Shown in pieces: positions 19,201 to 26,818 of a DNA stretch of 64,000 nucleotides; the stretch's first letter is position 1; each line of letters begins with the position of its first letter. The position numbers and the translations under genes were made by a program. The notes beneath the pieces were generated by a model. It made no database searches. It saw nothing but the letters and a program-made list of their open reading frames with translations, and had not been told where the DNA came from. This stretch comes from Burkholderiaceae bacterium (lineage in GTDB: Bacteria; Pseudomonadota; Gammaproteobacteria; Burkholderiales; Burkholderiaceae_C), in NCBI GenBank assembly GCA_024235915.1, contig JACKLO010000011.1, forward strand, positions 310,001 to 374,000, written 5' to 3'.

Positions 19201-19664
19201 ACCCACAGCACCTGGGCCAGCACGACGACACGGCCTTCACCATTGGCGTACGTCTCGGCGATGGCGGTCCAGGTCGTGTCGGGCCGCAGAACCTGCGAGA
19301 CCACTTCGCGGCCTTCGCCGCTTTGTTGGGCCCAGGCACCGCGGACGTACGTCAGCAGGCTGCGGTCCTTGCCCTGCCGTTCGCTTTCGCGCGCGGCGAC
19401 GTTGAAGTCCACCCACTTCGGCGGGGTCAGCAGGCAGGCGTGTGCGTCCAGCAGGGTGGACTTACCGGAGCCGGACGGCCCGACGAACAAGTAGCCCTCG
19501 GAGGGGACTGCAATGTCCAGCAGCCCGCTGAAGGTGCCCCAGTTGAAGGTCTGCAGCCGTGTCAGACGGAACTGGTGGCTGTGATCATCGGCGTTCCCAG
19601 GCGATGTCTCGGGCGGCGAACCGGATGGAGGGACGACCTGATCGTCGTCGAACAAGTCCTTCAT
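16194..19664 (-). CDS. jetC: Wadjet subunit JetC (SMC-like ATPase)
   Basis: JetC is the SMC/MukB-like motor of Wadjet; its dimer extrudes DNA loops using ATP. The 1,156-residue protein shows Walker A GPSGSGKST (residues 62-70), long charged coiled-coil stretches in the middle, and near the C-terminus the ABC signature SGGQRQKL followed by Walker B VVLDEAFDKAD. These head motifs at both ends with coiled coils between are diagnostic for SMC proteins. A possible hinge lies near residues 500-620. The start codon overlaps the jetB stop (ATGA). No frameshift or missing catalytic residue is seen, so the motor appears intact. Confidence 0.95.
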   Translation of the reverse strand: MKDLFDDDQVVPPSGSPPETSPGNADDHSHQFRLTRLQTFNWGTFSGLLDIAVPSEGYLFVGPSGSGKSTLLDAHACLLTPPKWVDFNVAARESERQGKDRSLLTYVRGAWAQQSGEGREVVSQVLRPDTTWTAIAETYANGEGRVVVLAQVLWVRGKSALAADVQRLYLVVTEPLDITTLEFFPRHDFDVRRFKHDLPRAYVTREFSAYQERFRGQLGIASERALRLLHKTQSAKNLGDLNNFLRDFMLDAPETFEVADRLVAEFGELHAAHQAVVAARRQIETLLPASEAYEERERCSRDKNHLSEVQAGLDIWRDEQRERLVNERIAELRVDAEGAKQKATGLADLANQEFDKLTDLKRRRHDNGGRLIEDLQRQLDEAERAKPERLRKRELARAACEVMGWAMPDEVVWFVQRAEAAREHIRKATTRADEAETRKDELKRSKVEAEKAFTEVVREVRAMERQRSNIPSRLLDLRARMAQALGLAEERLPFAGEVLQVKADQSAWQGAIERVLGGFARSILVDDKHYAAVSSWLEEQNTGERLFYHRMLPQQAGNRSPGANSLVRKLDVAPGLDKAVADWLREELRVHFDFECAETMQAFRAAQRAVTRQGQIKHNSTRHEKNDRQRIDDRSQWVLGFDNRDKLQLYQQRAADLGATVAGIDNELSARRTEDEKRRKQDEACITLQNLSWNDVDLASLVSQAADLRERIATEVAARPDLEALNRWIERQDATHRKAVDAHLKAEAQARDIQSQISKLQGTLVSLQNRPQVELTPTQRIGLQDRLTRIGRPLELEALDDVVRQMERAMSKEEKDLDLRMADLRNAVEARLAEFNRLWPAEAGGLDPTMAAALDYFGKLARLQTDGLPRYEQRFMQLLREQSDQNLTLLSSKIDQERSAIRQRMELVNESLLTAPFNPGTHLVIDTLPREGDQVHQFKQTLRDALSHSLSSQGGQTGAAVSAAAEQRFVLLNQLVKRLASQETADRHWRALVLDVRQHVEFMAREMDDETGAEIEAYRSGAGKSGGQRQKLTSTCLAAALRYQLGGRDRARPAFATVVLDEAFDKADAEFTHTAMNIFTTFGFQMVVATPLKSVMTLEPFIGGACYVHNTDRRSSSVLRIEYDREHRRLELPQQLMSAKALTKASDTADAEAAAS

Positions 19665-20401
19665 GGCTCGGTGCCCTCCTGTTCGTCATCGTCTGTGTCG
19701 AGAGCCACTGCTGGCTGCGCACCACCGTTCAGCAGCGCCTGGTAGGTCTGCGTGAGCGCCTGGATCGCCTCGGCCGGGAACAACAGCTTGAGCGTCGGCG
19801 ACACCTCGAAGCGCTGCTGACCACCGGGCAGCAAGCGCACGAGACTGAGCTTCTTCGCTTTCTCGATCGCGCCGATGACCTGCCTGCCGAAGCGGGCTTG
19901 GTCCGGATTGGCGACACGCTCGAAGACGCCCAGGTGGGCCTGCATGTCCTCATATGACACAACGGCGCGCTCGCCTGCCGCGTCGGCCTGCGTGAGGCGT
20001 TGCCGCAAGAAGAGCACGAGCGCCGTTTCAAGAAAGGTGAGGTGGGCCTTGCGAAGAAGTACCGGGGCATCGATGTCCTCGGCCACCACCTGGCGGGTGA
20101 AGGCCACCTGCTGGTCGGTGTCGACGACCAGTTCCAGAAACAGGTCGTGCAGGCGGGATCGCAGCACGGCTTCGTCACGCAGCAGCACGGGCCACAGAAG
20201 ACGCTGCCGCGTGGCATCGATCGATGGACCCAGCAGCAGTTGCACCAGAACCCGTCGCGTCTCCAGCGGGAGTTGGCCGGTATCGCCGGCGAAGGTGCCG
20301 TTGACGGACACCTCGCCCTTTACGGACGTTTCAGCGGACGCTTCGACCGACGATGCTGCTGCGGACAGGGAGTCCGCCGGGTCAATCCACGAGTTCGACA
20401 T
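19661..20401 (-). CDS. jetB: Wadjet subunit JetB (DUF4194, kleisin-associated, MukE-like)
   Basis: JetB is the winged-helix, MukE-like partner that joins JetA and JetC in the loop-extruding complex. The 246-residue protein contains the DUF4194-type core beginning near residue 45 (ETRRVLVQLLLGPSID) with several helix-turn-helix-like segments and no catalytic motifs. It overlaps jetA by 20 bp upstream and jetC by 4 bp downstream, so stoichiometry is probably set by coupled translation. The first ~40 residues are Ser/Ala/Glu-rich and look disordered. The assignment follows from its place between clear JetA and JetC genes and its length. Confidence 0.9.
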   Translation of the reverse strand: MSNSWIDPADSLSAAASSVEASAETSVKGEVSVNGTFAGDTGQLPLETRRVLVQLLLGPSIDATRQRLLWPVLLRDEAVLRSRLHDLFLELVVDTDQQVAFTRQVVAEDIDAPVLLRKAHLTFLETALVLFLRQRLTQADAAGERAVVSYEDMQAHLGVFERVANPDQARFGRQVIGAIEKAKKLSLVRLLPGGQQRFEVSPTLKLLFPAEAIQALTQTYQALLNGGAQPAVALDTDDDEQEGTEP

Positions 20402-21845
20402 AGCGCTCCCGAATGAAGTAGACGGCGGGCACGCGCGCCCGGCGTCGTTGGTCGTCGGCGCCGACCCAGCTGACGTCCTCGGAGCCCACGGTCACCTCGC
20501 CATGCCGGGCGCCCAGAGCCACATAACCCACCACGCTGCCCAGCCCCTGCTCAGCGGGAAACTCCGCCAGCAGGTCGCCGACCGACACCTGGCTGGATCG
20601 CTGTAGGGCATCGCGGATGTGCGCGCGCAGCGTCCGGAAGTCGATCTCGGACTGGCGCACCAGTTCGGCAACAGCTTCCAGGCTGAGCTCGCTTGGCACC
20701 TCGGCGTCCATCGTGGCGTCCGCCACCCGTTCAGCAGGGTCGTAAAGCTGCCACTGCGAGGCCGACCGGATACTGCTGCTGGTGAGTGTCATGGTGAACG
20801 GCAGGATCTGGTTCGGACGCACGACCTCCTTGACCTGTAAGGCCGCCTGTGTGGCCTCCTTCAGCAGCGCATGCAGGCGCCGCTGTTCGCGGAACTCGCG
20901 ACTCTGCACGAAGGCCTTCAAGCTGCGCGCGAAGTGCTGCAGGACATCGTGAACGCCACCGCCTTCGTTCATCAGGGTCGCAGTAAGCCCTAGCAGGAAG
21001 CGACGCTCGCGGGGTGTGAGCTGCCGGGCGAACGGGCGCTCGATCACCGCCTCGAGCGCGTCGAACAGCGCAGACGACTGCAGCGGGTCGGTCAGCAGGC
21101 GCCAGAACGCAGCGAAGGTTCGGCCGGCATCGCTCTGGCCGATCACATCAATACCGGCGAACAATTGCTCCAGTACTTCGCCGCGGCTGCCGTCGTTCTC
21201 GACCAAGCTCTGGCGCAGGCTGCGGTTCAGCCGGTCGAAGTCATCCCGCACGCGCCGGAAGTCTCCGGCCAGCTCGTCGGCCAGGCGGATCACTTCGCGT
21301 GCACGCTCCAGGGCGCGGTCAGGGGGGAGGGTATGCACGACGCCACCGCGCAGCGCGGCGATCTCGCGGTCGATGCGGTCGCGTTCTGCCTGCAGTGTGG
21401 CAATGCGGCGCTCGGGCTGTGCGTCGGTTTCTTCGGCCAGCTTGGTGATCTGGTCGATGACGGTGGCCAACCGGCTTTCAGTGGCCGAGGTCTTGGGTGC
21501 CAGCAACGAGCCTATGTAACGCAGCGCTGCAACCGCGTCCGCGCTGAGTTCATAGGTTTCCTCGGAAGCGCCGTCCGGTAGCCTTCGAACGAGCCAGCCT
21601 TGCCGGAGCCAGTCGGCGACATAGGCCTGAGCCGTCTGCGGCAGGTCTTCACCGGATTCGCGCAAAGCATCGAGCTCACGAGCGATGCGCTCGGTCAGGA
21701 CTGACCCCGCCAGCACGGAGTCGCCTTCGAACAGTACGGCGCGCAACACCGCAAGGATGGGTGCCGCCTTCAGCGCGGCCAGCAACTGCCACTGCGGCTG
21801 TTCGCGCAGGAGGCGAAGAGATGCGGCGATCCGGACGGCGTTCAT
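20382..21845 (-). CDS. jetA: Wadjet subunit JetA (DUF3375, MukF-like kleisin)
   Basis: JetA is the MukF-like kleisin that bridges the JetC heads. This 487-residue protein has an N-terminal winged-helix region, helical segments around 150-230 (ERRIATLQAERDRID and following), and a C-terminal domain ending in RVPAVYFIRERYVELVD, all consistent with DUF3375. It is the first gene of the jetABCD operon; 132 bp separate it from the end of the integrase gene, and this gap probably carries the operon promoter, although no strong -35/-10 pair stands out. All four genes look complete, which supports a functional type I Wadjet system. Confidence 0.92.
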   Translation of the reverse strand: MNAVRIAASLRLLREQPQWQLLAALKAAPILAVLRAVLFEGDSVLAGSVLTERIARELDALRESGEDLPQTAQAYVADWLRQGWLVRRLPDGASEETYELSADAVAALRYIGSLLAPKTSATESRLATVIDQITKLAEETDAQPERRIATLQAERDRIDREIAALRGGVVHTLPPDRALERAREVIRLADELAGDFRRVRDDFDRLNRSLRQSLVENDGSRGEVLEQLFAGIDVIGQSDAGRTFAAFWRLLTDPLQSSALFDALEAVIERPFARQLTPRERRFLLGLTATLMNEGGGVHDVLQHFARSLKAFVQSREFREQRRLHALLKEATQAALQVKEVVRPNQILPFTMTLTSSSIRSASQWQLYDPAERVADATMDAEVPSELSLEAVAELVRQSEIDFRTLRAHIRDALQRSSQVSVGDLLAEFPAEQGLGSVVGYVALGARHGEVTVGSEDVSWVGADDQRRRARVPAVYFIRERYVELVD

Positions 21846-21977
21846 CGAACGTTGTCCCTGCGGTGCAGGCGCCGGGCGGAAGCGATAGCTGCTGACATGA
21901 TCGCCAAAGTGTGCCTGACCGCTCGCTCAGAATCCGAGCTACCCAGAGGACTGCCGAGGCTGATGCGCCCCCAAAAG

Positions 21978-23081
21978 CTATGAATCCTCACCCAGAAGAC
22001 GGGCAGCCTTGCTTTCGAGCGAAGAAGCGGTCCGAAAGTAGCCAACGACCGTGGCCACGGAAGCGTGGCCGGTCAACGCCATCGTCTCGCCGATGGGAAT
22101 GTTTTGGCGTGCTGCCTCTGTGACGAAGCCTGATCGGACCGAGTGCGCCGAAAAATCGTCGGGCAAGCCCGCTGCCGCGGCTCGCGCCTTGACGATGTCG
22201 CGTACGGCGGCAGGGGCGAGCGGCTCGGCGACGCGATCGCCGCGCCGGATGCGCCGGAAGATCGGGCCGGCGGTGATGCCGCTTTGACTGAGCCACGCCT
22301 CGAGCGCGTCGGCGGCCCTGCCGACCAGAGGCTTGGCGCTGTCCTCCCTCTCGCTTCCCGCCTGATTGGTCTTTGTCCGGAACAGGTTGAAGACATAGGC
22401 GCGCTCGCCCACTTTGCGGACGTTCTCCAGCGTGGCATCGGTGACTTCAGATCTGCGTCTGCCGCCGCTGGACCATGCGAAGAGCAGGAGGGCTCGATCG
22501 CGCACCCCGCGGAGCGACTCGTCGCAAGTGGCGAGAAGGGCTTCCAGTGGCTCCTTCGTCAACGCGGCCTTTTTGTCCTGCCTGACGCCGCGCTTGGCGT
22601 AGGCACGCCGGGTCTTGGAGATCAACTCGCGGACTTTGGGGTCCTGGCAGGGGTTCTGAGCCTGGTTGAGCTGATGCACCTTCGACAGGACGCTCAGCCG
22701 GTGTGTGATGGTGGCCAGCGCAGGTGGGCCGAGCGCAGTCTTGAAGCCGCCCTGAACCAGAGCATGGTCGATCGACTCCGGGAGTTCGGAGCCTAGGCCA
22801 GCCTGCGTCTTGCGCTCGGCGTGGTCCACGATGAACTGGATGACCGCCGGAACAGGAACGGGCAGGGCGATGGGCTTCGCATAGCGCATCCCGAACCATG
22901 CGGCCCAGTACCGAAGCGCCGCTCGGTAGCTGCGGACGGTGTTTTCGGACTCGCCCTCGGCAACAAGCGCGCGGACGGCGTCCTCGGCCATCGGCCCAAG
23001 CTGCTCGGGATCCAGGGGCGCGACGCCGGTGGATCTCGCGGCCAGCGGGGCCAGTTCCAGCTTTGGGCTACGGTTGATCAT
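21978..23081 (-). CDS. Tyrosine recombinase / integrase
   Basis: This 367-residue protein is a phage-type tyrosine recombinase. An N-terminal core-binding SAM-like domain (about residues 30-150) is followed by the catalytic domain, in which the Arg of SSGGRRRSEV, the HxxR of HSVRSG, the His of TGHASV and the Tyr of VGYFRT form the catalytic set. It would cut and rejoin DNA at an attachment site, so it is a candidate driver of island mobility. It is transcribed away from the KfrA-like gene across a 130-bp AT-rich region. No tRNA or obvious attachment repeat is adjacent. Alternatively it may be a resident recombinase of an ancestral plasmid, since KfrA relatives are usually plasmid-borne. Confidence 0.93.
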   Translation of the reverse strand: MINRSPKLELAPLAARSTGVAPLDPEQLGPMAEDAVRALVAEGESENTVRSYRAALRYWAAWFGMRYAKPIALPVPVPAVIQFIVDHAERKTQAGLGSELPESIDHALVQGGFKTALGPPALATITHRLSVLSKVHQLNQAQNPCQDPKVRELISKTRRAYAKRGVRQDKKAALTKEPLEALLATCDESLRGVRDRALLLFAWSSGGRRRSEVTDATLENVRKVGERAYVFNLFRTKTNQAGSEREDSAKPLVGRAADALEAWLSQSGITAGPIFRRIRRGDRVAEPLAPAAVRDIVKARAAAAGLPDDFSAHSVRSGFVTEAARQNIPIGETMALTGHASVATVVGYFRTASSLESKAARLLGEDS

Positions 23082-23211
23082 CTCAAGTGGTGTTGTGTAT
23101 CAAACATGCTATGTATGATGTAGTACGCAAATCTACTATTAGTCCCGGTAAGTATCTATTATCGTGACTAGAATAGGGCGACGCAACTCGTAGAACACCG
23201 GAGACCAACGG
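23082..23211. promoter_or_regulatory. AT-rich divergent promoter region between integrase and kfrA-like gene
   Basis: These 130 bp are clearly more AT-rich than the surroundings and separate two divergent genes. They contain an imperfect inverted pair, CTATTAGTC near 23137 and GACTAGAATAG near 23166, and several near-TATAAT elements. KfrA proteins repress their own promoter by binding there, so this is the likely operator region, shared with the integrase promoter. The individual boxes are not certain. Confidence 0.5.
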
Positions 23212-24201
23212 ATGCCTCGTGGAATCACCGAAAACGACGTCTGGACGGCCTGCGACGCCCTCCTGGTCAGCGGCTCACGCCCAACCATCGAACGGGTCCG
23301 CCACCATCTGGGCCGCGGCTCGCCCAACACGGTTGGCCCCCACCTGGACACTTGGTTCAAGGGCCTTGGCGCACGGATTCAGGATCCGGCCGCGTTCGCC
23401 GCGCCCAGCGGCGTGCCCGATCCTGTGCACGCGGCCGCCTCGCAACTCTGGGAGGTAGCGCAAGCCGAGGCGCGGCGCGACACTGAGCAGCGTGTTACTC
23501 AGGGGATGGCCGAAGCCGAAGCGCGCGCTCTGGCAAGTGAGACCCGCGCTCAACAATCTGAGGCCGCTCTTCAGGCCTCAGCGATGGCGGCGCAGCGTGC
23601 GCAGGAAGAACTCACCCGGGCTGCCGGCGCCCTTGAGGAAGCTCTACGCAACCATGCAGCAGAGAAAGCGCGCGTTGATGAGGTTCGTACCGCTTTGGCA
23701 GCCACCCATCTGCGGATTCAACAGCTAGAGGCTGAACTGGCCTCCCAGCGCGCCGAAGCTGCTCAACAGGTGGCTGCAGCCCTTGAGCGCGCCGACGCCG
23801 CGGATCGCAGAGTCGCCATGGAACTGGAGCGCGAGCGCTCCGCCCGTGCAAAGGCAGAGCGTGCTGTGGAAGGGTGGGCCGCTAAAGCCGATGCTGCGCG
23901 GCGCGAGACTGTCACAGCCACGGATGAACTCCAGCGCAAGCTGGACGCAGCGCATATGCGGGAGATGCAGCTTCAGGCCCAGCTCGCCTCAGCCACGGCA
24001 GACCTCGCCCTCGAGCGTACCTTGCGCCAGGACGCCCAGGGTGCGGCCCAAGCGCAGGAGGCCAATGCCCGAGCTGCTCGTGATCAAACTTCTATGCTTC
24101 ACGAAACACTTGAACGACTGACAGCGACGCTGGCAACCAGCCGATCGTCCCCACCCAAGTCGGCCGTGCCTCGCAAGCGCTCGGCTCGGAAGGCCGTTTG
24201 A
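23212..24201 (+). CDS. KfrA-like DNA-binding coiled-coil protein
   Basis: The 329-residue protein starts with a KfrA-type helix-turn-helix domain (ITENDVWTACDALL, then RVRHHLGRGSPNTVGPHL, residues 4-45). From about residue 80 to 310 it is one long Ala/Glu/Arg/Gln-rich coiled coil, ending in a basic tail (PRKRSARKAV). KfrA of IncP plasmids is a repressor that also forms filaments and helps plasmid maintenance. Pairing with a divergent tyrosine recombinase recurs on integrated elements, where the protein may regulate the recombinase. A truncated, decayed copy of its 3' part lies at 31458-31865, on the far side of the CBASS operon. Confidence 0.85.
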   Translation: MPRGITENDVWTACDALLVSGSRPTIERVRHHLGRGSPNTVGPHLDTWFKGLGARIQDPAAFAAPSGVPDPVHAAASQLWEVAQAEARRDTEQRVTQGMAEAEARALASETRAQQSEAALQASAMAAQRAQEELTRAAGALEEALRNHAAEKARVDEVRTALAATHLRIQQLEAELASQRAEAAQQVAAALERADAADRRVAMELERERSARAKAERAVEGWAAKADAARRETVTATDELQRKLDAAHMREMQLQAQLASATADLALERTLRQDAQGAAQAQEANARAARDQTSMLHETLERLTATLATSRSSPPKSAVPRKRSARKAV

Positions 24202-24516
24202 GACTGAAAAGTGGACCTTTGTCGGGCACTCGCGTTTGGCTGCTCTTGGAAGAAGCGGACGAGCGCGTCATTGGAGAATCGACCGGCCGCTTCTCTCAGC
24301 CGCCAAGAGTCAATGAGCCGCGTCTGGCAATGGGCAGCTGTCCGCTAGGCAAGTCGGATGCGGCCACAGCTACGGCACCTGTGCCGCCACCAAGATTGAG
24401 TAGCCCGATTTGGCTTCACTATTGGCTGCTCGCCCCGACCTTCGCTACACCTTCTGTGGTCTCTGTCAAGAAGGCGAGCGGAAGTGACAGAAGTTCTTGG
24501 CTGAGCCTCTCCGGAG
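24202..24516. other. Gene-poor spacer between kfrA-like gene and cap3
   Basis: No convincing gene is seen in these 315 bp. The two neighbouring genes converge here. An open frame continues on the + strand but has poor codon quality and runs over the cap3 gene on the other strand. I found no strong intrinsic terminator. Confidence 0.5.
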
Positions 24517-25011
24517 CTACTGCGGGGTGTCAAGCAGCCTCTGGGCCAATCGCAACTCGCGGCCGTTGTCGACCCAAACTTTCAGCCCTGCCGGCAGGGG
24601 TATCGTGCCGACGATGGCGAACACGACTCCGCTTACCTGCGAAGCTGCGGCCCGGGCGTGGTCGCGCGCGAGTGCTCGGTCCTCCGACGATGGCGCTGGC
24701 GAGCTCTCAGGATGGGTGTGCCAAAGGCCAACGCAATGCAGGCCTCGGTCGAACATCGTCCGTCGCTCCAGCTCCGCAGCCGCTGTGTCGAATCGAACCC
24801 TGGCGCGCGTAGCCAAGGTCGGCTTGAGCACCGTCGCTGTGTCGACAAGCACACGAGCGGAGGTCAGGTCTCTTGTATAGAGCTGGCCGACCGATTCCTT
24901 GCTCCAGCGGTGGTTCTGAGCCCTCTCGCCGAGTGTTCGCAACACCTCCGCGGAGAACTCGAGAGTCCAAGTGGCGTCAGGTAGGCGAAACGAAGCGCTC
25001 GTCGAATTCAT
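24517..25011 (-). CDS. cap3: CBASS Cap3, JAB/JAMM isopeptidase
   Basis: This 164-residue protein is a JAMM metalloprotease. The zinc site is visible as H98-x-H100 (WHTHPES) and D111 (SSEDRAL), with a catalytic Glu near residue 39 (KESVGQLY). In type II CBASS, Cap3 removes the CD-NTase from targets to which Cap2 has attached it, and so limits activation. The start chosen is the ATG at 25011 that overlaps the cap2 stop (ATGA); the open frame extends further upstream but lies within cap2. It is the last gene of the operon. Confidence 0.9.
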   Translation of the reverse strand: MNSTSASFRLPDATWTLEFSAEVLRTLGERAQNHRWSKESVGQLYTRDLTSARVLVDTATVLKPTLATRARVRFDTAAAELERRTMFDRGLHCVGLWHTHPESSPAPSSEDRALARDHARAAASQVSGVVFAIVGTIPLPAGLKVWVDNGRELRLAQRLLDTPQ

Positions 25012-26810
25012 TCTCTGCCCAGTATCTCCGCCAAGTCTCGGCTGGTCATGACGCAGTCGGACCTCGAGGAAGAAACGGGCACTATGGGGCGCGTAGCGAC
25101 CGGTACAGGTAGACCCTGGAAGAAGGCGCTCGACCGGACCCACGACCACACGGTAGAGGTCTGCTTCAAGTCGTCGAGCACTGCGATGACTCGCTCGGCG
25201 CCGAACGCGGCGACAAGCTCGATATCGGCGGCACCGTACGGGTGAAACCCGGCAGAACACGCCGGCAACTGGATACGGGTGTCTCCGGCCGACAGGTCGC
25301 TGGCGTTCACCAACTCGTCCGCAGGGTCCTCAGCGGGCCAAGGTACCTCGGGCTGCGACAACACCACGTGGCCGGCACTGCACAGCGGCTCTGTCCACGC
25401 ATGAACGACAGGGCAATCGCCCAAGAGTCCTTGGCGCGTGTGCGCGATGAACGAGCGCACCGAGGACTCGGCCGTGCAGTCAACTACCAGGTCGTACAGG
25501 CCCGGCTTGCAGTGCTTCGCCATCCACGCTGCGGCCTCGGCCAGGACGCCGGTGACTGTGACTCCCGGTACCTCTCGGTTCAAGCGCCGAGCCAAGCCTG
25601 CGGCCTTGCCTTGGCCAATCTCATCGATTCCGAGTTTGTGGCGGCTGGTGTTCTCCGGCCCCATCAGTTGGGCGTCGACGATGTCGACATGTCCGATTCC
25701 AGCGCGCACCAACGCGCTGACCAGCGGGCTGCCCAGCGAACCTGCGCCCAGGAAGAGAACGCGCTTCTGGCGCCTAGCCTCAACTACTTCGAGTTGATGG
25801 TCTCGGGCCAGCGCCCAATTCGGGTCGACGCGCGTGACGTCAACAGGTTCGATGCTGGGTGGCGAGAGCAGTGGCGTAGCTGAGCCAAAGAGTTGGTACC
25901 CATACATCACGCCATCTTGGTCCAGAACCACCAGCAGCGGCCGCTGCCCAGGCGGTGCTTCCTGACTCTCGCGCCGCTGCTTCTTCTTGCGCTTGCGCGA
26001 GTGGGGCTGCGGGTCGTCTTTCCAGCCCACTGGTTGAAGCCAACCTGCCACCGAACACTCGTGGTCGGTGAGCCGCCCAACGAGGGCGTCGAGCGCTTCG
26101 AAGGACGTCGGCCAATTCGGCGGCGTCCACGGTTCATCCGACGCCATCCGAACAAACAAGACGTTCCCGCGCACCATCGTTGCATCGGCCCATCGATGCC
26201 GCGTCGCGGTTTCATGCGGGTCCGCGGACCGGTCGGCGGCGACCTGCAGCGAGTAGTGCCGGTGCTTGGCGCCGGCCGGCACATACGCCGCCAGCGTGCC
26301 CATCGCCCATCGGTCCAGCTCACGCACATCGACGTACGTGCGCGCAGGCACCGGTCGACGGTCTGGGGCCTTCCTCCTAGCGATGCAGTGTTGTGCCCAG
26401 TAAGACGCCCGCTCGGCTTGGAACTGCTGCTCCACCCAGCCTTGGTCGACCGCCGGCCCGAGAAGTTGTTCTTTGAGCGTGGCCAGCGCGCGCACGACGG
26501 CCGACACGGGGTCGTCATAGTCGTTCGGGATGGAGTGCAGGCCCAAGCAGACGTGGCCGTCGGCTTCTACGTGCGGCACACGCAGGAAGTAGCTGCGGTC
26601 GACGAAGAGTTCGCAGGTACTTGTCGGGAAATCAGGCGGCAACGCGACCCGCACTGTGCGCACTGGCAGGGTGTCGTCCTGCAGGTCGATGTCCCACGCG
26701 AACCCTTGCTCGGGGCGCAGGCGCCGGTCGCGCTTCGCCCAGGTCGAGCCGCTGCCGTCGAGCCACTCCTCGACGCGCGCGGTGGCGGTCTCGAAGGGGC
26801 TTCGTTTCAT
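25008..26810 (-). CDS. cap2: CBASS Cap2, E1-E2 fusion conjugating enzyme
   Basis: Cap2 primes the CD-NTase by a ubiquitin-like transfer of its C-terminus to another molecule. The 600-residue protein has an E2-like N-terminal domain with catalytic Cys 88 (GHVCLGLH), a linker with a very basic patch (residues 271-280), and a ThiF/E1-like adenylation domain with nucleotide-binding GAGSLGS (355-361) and candidate catalytic Cys 518 (PACSAGF). The full E2-E1 layout is typical of type II CBASS. It begins 8 bp after the CD-NTase stop and overlaps cap3. All expected key residues are present. Confidence 0.92.
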   Translation of the reverse strand: MKRSPFETATARVEEWLDGSGSTWAKRDRRLRPEQGFAWDIDLQDDTLPVRTVRVALPPDFPTSTCELFVDRSYFLRVPHVEADGHVCLGLHSIPNDYDDPVSAVVRALATLKEQLLGPAVDQGWVEQQFQAERASYWAQHCIARRKAPDRRPVPARTYVDVRELDRWAMGTLAAYVPAGAKHRHYSLQVAADRSADPHETATRHRWADATMVRGNVLFVRMASDEPWTPPNWPTSFEALDALVGRLTDHECSVAGWLQPVGWKDDPQPHSRKRKKKQRRESQEAPPGQRPLLVVLDQDGVMYGYQLFGSATPLLSPPSIEPVDVTRVDPNWALARDHQLEVVEARRQKRVLFLGAGSLGSPLVSALVRAGIGHVDIVDAQLMGPENTSRHKLGIDEIGQGKAAGLARRLNREVPGVTVTGVLAEAAAWMAKHCKPGLYDLVVDCTAESSVRSFIAHTRQGLLGDCPVVHAWTEPLCSAGHVVLSQPEVPWPAEDPADELVNASDLSAGDTRIQLPACSAGFHPYGAADIELVAAFGAERVIAVLDDLKQTSTVWSWVRSSAFFQGLPVPVATRPIVPVSSSRSDCVMTSRDLAEILGRE

Positions 26811-26818
26811 GTAGACAA

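Noticed and set aside
21846..21977. Possible attachment site or tRNA end beside the integrase
   Set aside because: No tRNA-like fold or repeat with another part of the window could be seen.
24198..24812. + strand frame after the kfrA-like gene
   Set aside because: Overlaps cap3, whose JAMM motif is clear; no ribosome site or protein pattern.
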